Below are positions 46,006 to 56,454 of a stretch of 64,000 nucleotides of DNA, piece after piece. The stretch comes from Eurosta solidaginis. Its lineage: Eukaryota; Arthropoda; Insecta; Diptera; Tephritidae. The notes under the pieces were generated by a model, which did no database searches, was not told the DNA's origin, and worked only from the letters and a program-made list of their open reading frames with translations. Position 1 is the first letter of the stretch. Every line of letters begins with the position of its first letter. A program made the position numbers and the translations under genes. The stretch is taken from positions 395,699,601 to 395,763,600 of the forward strand of contig NC_090319.1 in NCBI RefSeq assembly GCF_040869045.1. Reading direction: 5' to 3'.

Positions 46006-46843
46006 ATGCAAATATCACAAATCTTAATTGTCCTAGCAGTTCTTTCATTTGTTCAAACGGGGTCGAATAATGTCAACAGGGTCAGTGGCGATGAAGGCAT
46101 CCAAATAGGTAAGTATTATTGGACACGATTTGGCCGCAATTTTGCAGGAGAATCATTTCAAATATGTTACTATAAGTAGATCACATAAATCGTTATGTTC
46201 TTCGTTTATAAATTGACAAAAGTATAAAAAAAAATTAAAAAAGCAGAGCTTCATAAAGTATTTCACAATAGAAAATTGAAGAGTGCAATGCAATATAAAT
46301 ATTAAGGGTGTTATGGAATTTCGCCTTGTTTGTCAGCTATTTCAGTTTAACAGCTGAAAGTGGAGTTGCATAATTATCGACAGCGGTATAGAGAAGCCAA
46401 CCACGGAGACCGTTAAAGAATAAACTCGCGCCCTTCCGTATTGGCAGCCATGTTACTCGTCACTGCTAGAGGTTTGAACCCATAATTGTTTTAGACAATT
46501 TGGGAAACAGATAGGAACTTTAGTCTAATTAAACTATTTAGAAATAAAACACTCTATCATACTAATTATCAAAGCGGCTGCGTTGTCATCCATGGCCAAT
46601 CTCAACTAAAAAAAAAAAAATGTGAAAAACCTTTCAACTAACTCGCCCATTAATTTTAACTATATTGTATTTTATTTATTAGGCATCATATCAGACAACA
46701 ATGCAGAAAAGTTGCGCAAAACTTTTGACTATGCAATAGCTACAGCGAACACTGATCTTGGTATTCCATTAGTTGGGAGCGATGCAGAAATCAATTTCGG
46801 AGACTCGATACAAGGATATACACGGTTATGTAAATTCATGCAG
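46006..46843 (+). CDS. Ionotropic glutamate receptor, first two coding exons (partial)
   Basis: Exon 1 (46006-46108) encodes 34 residues: MQISQILIVLAVLSFVQTGS is a clear signal peptide, then ...DEGIQIG. Its donor is GTAAGT. Exon 2 (46683-46843; acceptor TTATTTATTAG, donor GTATGT) continues as GIISDNNAEKLRKTFDYAI, ATANTDLGIPLVGSDAE and FGDSIQGYTRLCKFMQ. Together 264 nt, 88 codons, phases consistent (GGC glycine across the junction). An IQIG(I/L)I opening, F.YA(I/V)..(A/T)N and a late CK/C..(L/M) helix fit the start of the amino-terminal domain of insect kainate/GluRII-type receptors. These form glutamate-gated cation channels at synapses. No later exon was found. The family call rests on a short segment. 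Confidence 0.6.
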
Positions 46844-47164
46844 GTATGTATTAATTAATATGGGATTCGGTTATTATTCCTCCGTCATTATCTGTTCACA
46901 TACATTTGAACATGCTTTTCTTTTGCTTAACTCACAAAGGTCCTAACCGACCGATGTTTGGAAACTGAATTTTTCGCAGGTTTTAGTATGATATCGTCGA
47001 TGCCTTTGCAAAACCATCTATCTACAAATTGCAAAACCACCCAAATACTACCATGAAGCAAACTTAGGATTTTTTAGCCCTGATTTCAGTCCGCCGAGCT
47101 CCATCAAAAAATCATAACTTTCATATTGGAATAATAATTTTGTAAAATTGAATTTGGATTTAAG
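46844..47164 (+). other. Start of the following intron
   Basis: Directly after the GTATGT donor. AT-rich; no further exon is recognised before the foldback. Confidence 0.4.
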
Positions 47165-48990
47165 CTCTTTCGCTTATGGGTACGACTTTTTCAACTGAGC
47201 ACCGTTTTCACCAAAGTCAATATTTTGCGATGATATTTGGTCAGCGCCGAGTCTTGTGGTCTAGAAGAACACTGTGTGAATTTTGTTGCAAAATTCTGCA
47301 TGGTTTTTTATAAATTGGCAATTAAATATTTTTAGACTGTATTGGGAAATTAATTGTTTATCCGAAAGTTAGCGTCCAAATGGGACAATTTTTTAGGTAT
47401 AGATTCAAAAGACATTGAAATTGAAGTACAGGGCAATATTATTTTTTTTCCAAAAAATTTTTTTGTTGTTGGTTTGCAATATATTTTCTATAAACAATTG
47501 AATATTTAACTTCGCCTTGCGGACGGAAATTTTAAAGAACAGCTTATGTAAAAAACATTTCTGGGATAATCTACGAAAAAAATGCTTGAGATCTGACATA
47601 GTTTGAAAACATTGCTTTGTTTTACGAAAGCTTTAGTACTAAAAATTTTGTTTTCAATAAGGAAAAAAATAAAAATAGAGTTATTAATAATTATTTTGTT
47701 TGCATTAATATTAAATACGACCATATTGGTGAACAAAATGCCGAATCCAAATCACTGGTGAACCCTTTTCAAAAAAAATAACCATAATACAGTGTACACA
47801 AATTTAGTGCGAATAAGTGATGAAAATGTTAAATTTATCGAACTAGCCGGACAATACGTGGGACGAACGTGTAGAAAATATTTATACAACGGAAAATTAA
47901 ATTTGTCTCATAATGGAAATACTGGTCATACCCTGTACAAAGGTTATAATTATTTTTTATGCCCCGTAAATAAATTCCACTGTTGAAAACGGTTCGCAAA
48001 ATATTGTGGAAAATCCTATGGATCTCCAAACCATCCAGAGCAGATCCAGAAAAAATTCCATCAAGTGCCAATTACATTAAGAATACTGCCATCAGTAGTT
48101 CGGCTTATTTTTCAGATTTTTTTTTCCTCTCGTCCATAGGATTTTCCACAATATTTTGCGAACCGTTTTCAACAGTGGAATTTGTTTACGGGGCATAAAA
48201 AATAATTATAACCTTTGCACAGGGTATGACCAGTATTTCCATTATGAGACAAATTTAATTTTCCGTTGTATAAATATTTTCTACACGTTCGTCCCACGTA
48301 TTGTCCGGCTAGTTCGATAAATTTAACATTTTCATCACTTATTCGCACTAAATTTGTGTAAACTGTATTATGGTTATTTTTTTGAAAAGGGTTCACCAGT
48401 GATTTGGATTCGGCATTTTGTTCACCAATATGCTCGTATTTAATATTAATGCAAACAAAATAATTATTAATAACTCTATTTTTATTTTTTTCCTTATTGA
48501 AAACAAAATTTTTAGTACTAAAGCTTTCGTAAAACAAAGCAATGTTTTCAAACTATGTCAGATCTCAAGCATTTTTTTCGTAGATTATCCCAAAAATGGT
48601 TTTTACATAAGCTGTTCTTTAAAATTTCCGTCCGCAAGGCGGAGTTAAATATTCAATTGTTTATAGAAAATATATTGCAAACCAACAACAAAAAAAATTT
48701 TTGGAAAAAAAATAATATTGCCCTGTACTTCAATTTCAATGTCTTTTGAATCTATACCTAAAAAATTGTCCCATTTGGACGCTTACTTTCGGATAAACAA
48801 TTAATTTCCCAAAACAGTTTAAAAATATTTAAATGCCAATTTAAAAAAAACAATGCAGAATTTTGCAACAAAATTCACACAGTGTTCTTGTAGACAAAAG
48901 GCTCGGCGCTGACCAAATATCATCGCAAAATATTGACATTGGTGAAAACGGTGCTCAGTTGAAAAAGCCTTACCCTTATATAAAGCTCCT
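47165..48990. repeat. Giant inverted repeat, arms of about 857 bp, loop about 110 bp
   Basis: Left arm 47165-48021 and right arm 48133-48990 are near-identical inverted copies centred at about 48077. Every short frame in one arm has its mirror in the other (47405-47599 minus and 48555-48749 plus). The arms meet at ATTGTGGAAAATCCTATGGA / TCCATAGGATTTTCCACAAT. Sequence near the outer ends includes TTTTTCAACTGAGCACCG and GACCAAATATCATCGCAAAA. The mirrored frames have no known family. This is either a foldback transposon or an inverted duplication, here apparently inside the receptor intron. Confidence 0.85.
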
Positions 48991-49099
48991 AACGGGGGAC
49001 AAAAGGAGCATTTTGGAGTATATAAAAACTAAATGTTCTAATATAATTAAAAATAAATATTACTTTCCCAAAGAATATTAGCATTTCGGTTCATCACTA

Positions 49100-49430
49100 T
49101 GCTGCTACTAAAGAAATGCACAAAACAATAAAGCAAGCAGCCACACATACGTGTAAACAGCGAAGCTAAAAGCAAAGAGAATATTTCACATGCATATGTA
49201 CATGTAGGCAGCAACTAAGAGCAGAATTTATTACTCACACATACACACGCATATAAAGTCTAGACCTTACGAGAAATATGTGAACGATGCAACAGAGAGT
49301 ATAAAAGCATCGCAAGCTGAGGAGTAATCAATCAATGTGATTTTAAACCAGTGCAAAGTTAAAACTGTGGCTGTATGAGTAAAACTAAAATCATCTTATT
49401 GGTAGTGGTTTAGTTGTTGATAAAAAATCA
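49100..49430 (+). promoter_or_regulatory. LTR-like segment with TATA box
   Basis: CACACATACGTGTAAACAGC, AGCGAAGCTAAAAGC, then AGAGAGTATAAAAGCATCGC (TATA at about 49298), followed by CTGAGGAGTAATCAATCA. This looks like the promoter half of an insect BEL/Pao-type LTR. No internal retroelement sequence follows, so it may be a solo LTR; ends and a target duplication were not found. Confidence 0.35.
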
Positions 49431-49538
49431 ATGAGGTTGGACTTATGCACGCATGTTTGTTAACACACAAAACGTAATTCGTAAATATGCCATACAAATA
49501 CTACTTTTATTGCTCGAGTCTAAGGACAAATTTAAAGA

Positions 49539-51130
49539 AAACAAGTAAGGAAGGCTAAGTTCGGGTGTAACCGAACATTACATACTCAGCTGAAAGCTTT
49601 GGAGACAAAATAAGGGAAAATCACCATTTAGCAAAATGAACCTAGGGTAACCCTGGAATGTATTTGTATGACATGGGTTTCAAATGAAAGATGTTAATGA
49701 GTATTTTAAAAGGGAGTGGGCCTTAGTTCATAGGTGAACGCCTTTTCGAGATATCGCCATAAAGGTGGTCCAGGGGTGACTCTAGAATGTGTTTGTACGA
49801 TATGGGTATCAAATGAAAGATGTTAATGAGTATTTTAAAAGGGAGTGGGCCTTAGTTCTATAGGTGAACGCCTTTTCGAGATATCGCCATAAAGGTGGAT
49901 CAGGGGTGACTAGAATGCGTTTGTACGATATGGGACATTAAAGGTATTAATGAGGGTCTTAAAAGGGAGTGGCCCTTAGTTGTATATGTGAAGGCGTTTT
50001 CGAGATATCGGCCGAAATGTGGACCAGAACATCATCTGTCGGGTACCGCTAATTTATTTATATATGTAATACCACGAACAGTATTCCTGCCAAGATTCCA
50101 TGGGCTTTTGATTTCGGCCTGCATAACTTTTTCATTTCCTTCTACTTAATATAGTAGGTGTCACACCCATTTTACAAAGTTTTTTCTAAGGGTTTTGCGT
50201 CAATAAACCTATCCAATTACCATGTTTCATCTCTTTTTTCATATTTGGTATAAAATTATGGCATTTTTTTCATTTTCTCGTAATTTTCGATATCGAAAAA
50301 GTGGGCGTGGTCATAGTCGGATTTCGGCCATTTTTTATACTAAGATAAAGTGAGTTCAGATAAGTACGTGGACTAAGTTTAGTAAAGCTATATCGATTTT
50401 TTCTCACGTTATCGTGTTAACGGCCGAGCGGAAGGACAGACGGTCGACTGTGTATAAAAACTGGAGTTGAATGTTGACATGATTTACTTATATACTGTAA
50501 AGATATTAATATCTTTGTTAAAATTTTACTTAAAAAAATTTTTTTTTAGAGTGGGCGTGTTCGTCATCCGATTTCGCAATTTTTTATTTAGCACACATAT
50601 AGTAATAGGAGTAACGTGCCTACCAAATTTCATCATGATATCTTCAACGACTGCCAAATTACAGCTTGCAAAACTTTTAAATTACCTTCTTTTAAAAGTG
50701 GGCGGTGCCACGCCCATTGTCCAAAATTTAACTAATTTTCTATTTTCCGTCATAAGATCAACGCACCTACCAAGTTTCATCGCTTTATCCATCTTTGGTA
50801 ATGAATTATCGCACTTTTTCGGTTTTTCGAAATTTTCGATATCGAAAAAGTGGGCGTGGTTGTAGTCCGATTTCGTTCATTTTAAATAGCGATCTGAGAT
50901 GAGCGCCCAGGAACCCGCATACCAAATTTCATGAAGATATCTCAAAAGTTACTCAAGTTATCGTGTTTACGGACGGACGGACGGACATGGCTAAATGAAT
51001 TTCTTTTTTCGGCCAGATCATTTTGATATATAGAAGTCTATATCTATCTGGATTAGTTTATGCCGTTACGGGTTACCGTTATGCGATCAAAGTTAATATA
51101 CTGTGTGAGCTCTACCCAGCTGAGTATAAT
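49539..51130 (+). mobile_element. Large minisatellite-bearing repeat element (short copy)
   Basis: Same ends as 24609-27593: AACAAGTAAGGAAGGCTAAG, TTCGGGTGTAACCGAACATT and CATACTCAGCTGAAAGCT at the start; AGCTCTACCCAGCTGAGTAT at the end. It has only about two and a half units of the 130-bp repeat (49690-50030) against about eleven in the other copy, and lacks some of the 3' GTGGGCGTGG blocks near 50460. Frames inside are shared with the long copy and are not genes. Confidence 0.85.
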
Positions 51131-53060
51131 AAATTGCTAACTAACATTAAACCATGAAAACATTCTGCGCATGAGCATTTGTTTGCAAAATATCTTTTTT
51201 TTGGCAAATACGCAAATAAACAATAAATACCATTGTATATTTTACCAAAGAGCGCAACTAACAGCTGATCGGTGAAATTCGCACATTCACACGCACAGTT
51301 CTCGACTCAATTTAAAAAAAAACTTAAGTTTATTTAGCTTAAATTTTAAGGTGAGATAAACCTTACCAATTGATGTATAAATAGAATATATAAGGCGTAT
51401 TTGTTGTTATTAAAAGAAACTTTTTATTTATATTAAAGTTTTTAACTTTTTTTTCAACTTTAATTTAATAATTTCATGCGTTTTTAAAGCATTTTCGTGC
51501 ATTGAAATACAACCATGTGCATATACGTTTTGACATTATATTTCATACTCGTTCGTGTTTGCCATTCTCATTGTTTCTAAATTCGTAAACAAGGACTGCA
51601 GTTATTCGGTGTGATTTTTCGAAAAAATTTATTATTTTTGTGAAATTTTACACTTAATCTGTGGTATTGTGGTGGTCAAAAAGGTTTTATGCAAATATAC
51701 TTTGGCTTACAACGCGACAATGTATTTCCTAATGTCGAAGTACTTATATGTGTATGTATTTGATGTGGAAGCTTACATTTGAGAACAGTCCATTTGGACA
51801 AAAAATGGCCCTTTTCAACCCCATATGGTCCGCTGGTCCCTTTTTCTTAATTTTGGTTCTTGTTCGGCAGGGATTTGGTACTTTTATTTCTTTTTCACTG
51901 AAACAAAAATTCGAAATACTGCTTATAAAATTTACGGCAAATCTATTACCCACACATAATTTTCAATTTACTTCTGTAAACCCATTATGTACATGTAGCT
52001 TAAGTTATTAGAAGTTAACCAACCCTATTGTAAATATTGTAAAAATATCGATATGAAAATAGAGGGCCACCTTGAAAATAAATATGGTGGCCGGCACTTC
52101 CGGTAAATCTAAAGACTAGAAAAGTCGTGTTTCAACTTAATCATTAAACATCGTATAAAATAATTGAAATACCTAACCAATTTACACTTCAATGGAATTC
52201 TTACCACGAAAATTGCTCTATCTATAAAATGTAGCAGAACAATGAAATTTCACCCGGTAGATAATTAGGCAAGGCATTAAAAAGGGAAGTGTTGAATGTT
52301 CGGGCAAACACATTGTCATTAATTTTTGATGAAACAACGAACTTATCAGAAAAAAGGCTTTAGTGGTTAGATATTTCGATCGGTATTCAGTTATTGCACA
52401 GTTGAAACTTTTAAGACGCTTGATTTTTAGTCTGAGTTCAAACTCACACTTACTGAATCTAGGCTCTGGTATGAAGTTTAAACTGTTAGGGAAAAAGTAA
52501 ACATCTATAAAAATAGCATTAACACCACTGCTTAATTTTATTTACGATTTACTGAGTTTGCCACAACGCAAATGTTTTAACCGTTCTTTAATAAAACCTA
52601 ACTGCGCTATGCATTTTATTCCATTGCAATCAATCAAAACTAGGTTCAGAATGTTTGGTTGGTGAAAGACATAGACTAATCCTAGAAATGTGAACATATA
52701 ATACCTAAAGGTGCACTTTATTTTTGTTTGTGCAGTTTGAATTAAAACCAAGTTTCTACTTTATTAAAATTTTATATATTAAACCACTGAAACATCCCAA
52801 TTGTTTGTATACCAATAAAAACCCTAAAATTTGGTACTTTTTTTTGGAGATCTGGTCTTTTTTTCGATGCATTTTGGTCCTAAATGAAAACGTGGTGTGG
52901 CAACCGTGTTTGAGAACGCATGTGGCAAGGTTGCATTTTTCAGTACTATTTTTTTTTTAAATAATGAAATAGTAGTATGGAACCGACAGCCATAGTAGTA
53001 GACATGTATGTGAATATTTGCAAAGTTTAAAAAACAAAGGATTTTTTCTTTGAAAATAAT
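51131..53060. other. No gene seen
   Basis: AT-rich. Frames such as 51748-52011 lack family features. I looked for a third receptor exon (a GVAA.FGP type segment) and did not find one. A small palindrome CCACCTTGAAAATAAATATGGTGG lies near 52067-52090. Confidence 0.3.
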
Positions 53061-53201
53061 CTAAAGGAAGATACACACGAGGCGTATCTTCATAGACGCG
53101 TATTAGGTACAGCATAAGAAATCTTGAGTCGTAGAAAATCCTAGCTGCATTCCATATTTTGTACGGGTCTACGAAGATATGTCTCGTGTGTATCTTGCCT
53201 A
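53061..53201. mobile_element. Short MITE, 38-bp arms
   Basis: AGGAAGATACACACGAGGCG..TATCTTCATAGACGCGT on the left is inverted on the right (ACGGGTCTACGAAGATATGT..CTCGTGTGTATCTTGCCT). The loop is about 65 bp. No coding. Confidence 0.75.
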
Positions 53202-54107
53202 AGTTTAGCTTCTTACGAGATCCAACTTTTTTAATTAACAATGATAAATAACTAAGCTTAAGGTGACTTTTGAGTCATTTTGGCACTTGCGTTTCGTCTA
53301 CATCTGACTTTGAACACACGCGCTTTAAGTGCTTCAATCTATAAGCAACGCACCGCCAACGTCAAAACAAAACACAAGTAATTAAAAACTTAGGGTTCTT
53401 CTTGAAGTTTCCTGGATTTCTTGAAAAATATAAGAATTTCTATCGCCGTTCAACTAAATAAAAAACATAATTTTGTATTCATGTCGATTTCGTGATCGAT
53501 CAGGAGAGATGGTGGAACATATCCTCCTGGAACGAGACGGAATCTGATGATAGATCAACGGTCGCAGTGCAATCCCCAATAAATTTCCTATCTGTCTTCG
53601 TGTTATAAAAATAGTTGTATTTCATTTTTCCTCATGTGACAGGGGGACTTTTAACGTCCGTTATTTTAAAGTAACCCTTATTTGACGAATCACTGAACGA
53701 TTTCTTTCAAATAAAGTGTTTGTTATCGTTCACCGAAGTTGGTGAAAACGGCCCCTGGAATTGTTATCTTATATAGCCAAAGAAAGTTATGCATAAGCAA
53801 AATTTAGTCAGCACAAAACGAATAGTTAGAGAAAATTTAAAATATAATGCATATGTATAAAACGTATGCAATTTATGAAATCATTTTTATTATATAAAAT
53901 TAGTTTGACATATCAGATTTGTCAATATTATTTTAGTCCTGCTATTTTTAGCACATTTATAATATTTAAGAAGAACATTTAAGAAGTAAGAAACATGATT
54001 AATGCTTACATTAATAAGTGTTTCATTTATTTTCATTGAGGAATAAGTTCGTAAAAATAAAAAGCACATTTTTATAAAGTGCGTGTGAAGCTCCATAGAT
54101 AAAATGA
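53202..54107. other. No feature seen
   Basis: AT-rich, short frames only; no repeat partner in the window. Confidence 0.3.
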
Positions 54108-54231
54108 GTAATAGAAGGAACATTAGTTTATATATTACATTTTTAAAATGAAAATCTCCTGCTAAAAAAGTAATAGAATGAACATTGGTTTGTATATTAC
54201 ATTTTTAAAATGAAAATCTCCTGCTAAAAAA
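54108..54231. repeat. Tandem duplication of a 62-bp unit
   Basis: GTAATAGAAGGAACATTAGT..TATATTACATTTTTAAAATG (54108-54169) is followed at once by a second copy (54170-54231) differing at three or four bases. Confidence 0.85.
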
Positions 54232-55032
54232 AGGAGCAAAACCTAACTATATTTTTTTATTTTCTTACTTAATTACACTCCCTTTTGTGATTCAGGATTT
54301 CGGGCAAATTTTGAAAAACCTCCGAACATCAATTCCTTCATTATATGACATTCGACTGCCTAGTCCACTGCCTTCCACTCTATTCGCAACATAAACTCTA
54401 TATAAGCTGCCAAACTATATAGTAAACAATGGTATTTACTGCGTGTCATAGTGTACCTAAACAGCTCAGGCCAAGGGGGTCACTGCTGGCGGACAGTGAA
54501 CGGCCTATTAATTAGGTTAGCTGCGAATATCAAATAAGCAGCCCTCGACCAAGAGCGGCTGGTGAGGAGGGTTTGGCTTAAAAGGCCTAAAGCACCCTGA
54601 GAACCTCCAGTGACAGGGCGAGTACATACCGCCCTGAATTAAGCATCCACAGCCTAGTGCGGGGTTGCTTCGAGGGAATACCTACCCAAGATAGGGAGGC
54701 AACTATACGACGTGGGATACACACTCAGGAAGGTAAAGAGGTAAATTATTTGTAAATTTAAGGTGATTGTCACATTAAACTGAGCCCAGTAAGGTCTTAA
54801 TTAAGGTATACTGGAATCAACGACTCGGATATGTTTGTTAAGGGCTGGCGAATGTGGCATTCGGAAATCTCAGTACACGGCTTGACACACCGTCGAAATG
54901 ACTTTCCGGTTAATGTCCCATTCGTCTCCGAACGTGGCCTCCCTGCCTTCGCATAGACAACCACGGGATCTATATAGGTAACTGCACACTCGGACCAAGA
55001 TAGCGGCCTCAAGTGGGGACCCAATTAAATAA

Positions 55033-56454
55033 ATGATGAGCAACAACAATACTAAAATAAAAAACCAAACACAGAGGAATGAAATGGCGTTCAATCCATT
55101 TGTAGGAAGGAAGCTAGCTCGCTCTCCAGAAGGGCGTGGCCCATCGGCTGGGGGCCTTAACATTTCGTCGCAAGTGGTAACGAAACCCATAGGAGCGGAG
55201 GCCGAAAGCAAGCAAGGAACGTTGTCGCCGGGTGCTACACCGAAGCTTTGCAAAAAGAACTCCGACAGCAAGGCTCAAACGGGCACACCATTATTAAGTG
55301 AGCTAATTAAGCAGGTGTCAGCTGCGTTAAATCAGCAAAACCCCCCTGGAGAAAAAAAGATGACCAAGCTAGGCAAGGCGATTGAGGACTTGATGCAGTT
55401 CTTCATAGGGCGTAATAATATACACGCGGAAATCAAGCGCTTGGCCTCCGTAATAAAAGTGCTGTAATCGAGTCGGCCCTAGAGGTAAAGAATTTAGAAC
55501 ATAAATTGCGTGCAAGCGAATGCGCCAAGGATAGAAGTCCATCACCCCCAGGAAAGCGACCGAGGAATAATTCGTACTCGACCAAGGAGAACAACGTGGT
55601 AAAACCCACTACTACTCTAAAAGATGTCTTACCAGGGCACGTGGGTGGACACAAACGACGGCAAGAAACGCAAGAGAAGACGGAGCGGAAAGAGGAAACT
55701 GCAGCCCAAAAGACGGGAGAGTGGCAGTTAGCCAAAAAGAAGAGCAAGAAAAAATCACTTAAGGCTAGGCCGGATGCAATCATCATTTCCAAGGCGGGGG
55801 ATGCGACGTACGCCGAGATATTGCGTAAAGTGAGAAGATGCGACGAATTAAAATCCCTGGGTGATGACGTCAAAACGATTAGAAGAACGGCGAAAGGAGA
55901 GCTGTTACTAGAGCTGAAAAAATCGCAAGATGGGAAAACAAGCGCGTACCAAGCAGAAATTGAAGCGGTACTAAAGGACTCGGCCAAAGTTATAACAAAG
56001 TCCCAAATGGTCACGCTACAGTGCAGAGATCTCGATGAGATTACTACGCCCGAGGAGATTTGCAACGCCCTCCACCATCAAACTTCCAGATGTGTCTGCC
56101 ATAAAAAGCATACGCACAGGGTACAGTGGCACGAAGTCGGCACTTATAAACCTTACAGCGGATGATGCCAAGGCGGTTCTTAATACGCAAAGAATCCGGG
56201 TAGGATGGGTTTCCTGCCGAATTAGAGAGCTCAAGAAAGAAAAACGCTGTTATAGGTGCTGGGGCTACGGGCATATAGCTCAGAAATGTAAGGAGACTGT
56301 AGATAGGTCTAGCCTATGCAGGAAATGCGGCCAGGAAGGTCATAAGGCTGCAAGTTGCGAAAATTCACCGAAATGCGCGCTATGTGGAGGACAAAATTCA
56401 GCAGGCAGTTTTAAATGCCCACAACGAGAGGGCAGCAAAATGACTGTCTCATGA
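55033..56454 (+). pseudogene. LINE ORF1: Gag-like RNA-binding protein with CCHC knuckles, two frame breaks
   Basis: Starts at the ATG of MMSNNNTKIK (55033), after the leader. A charged, low-complexity first half is followed by a basic stretch (KKKSKKKSLK). The conserved end holds zinc knuckles CYRCWGYGHIAQKC and CRKCGQEGHKAASC, then CALCGG. ORF1 coats element RNA. The frame breaks near 55455 (run of four A where five would keep frame) and near 56085. The TGA stop (56452-56454) overlaps the ORF2 ATG as ATGA, suggesting coupled reinitiation. Translation beyond each break matches the expected protein order, so little is missing. Confidence 0.85.

Noticed and set aside
51748..52011. Candidate third receptor exon
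   Set aside because: The residues do not fit the amino-terminal domain, and no acceptor/donor pair in phase with exon 2 was found.
54296..54412. Open stretch after a TTTTGTGATTCAG acceptor-like site
   Set aside because: Encodes no receptor-like residues and ends in a stop without a donor.
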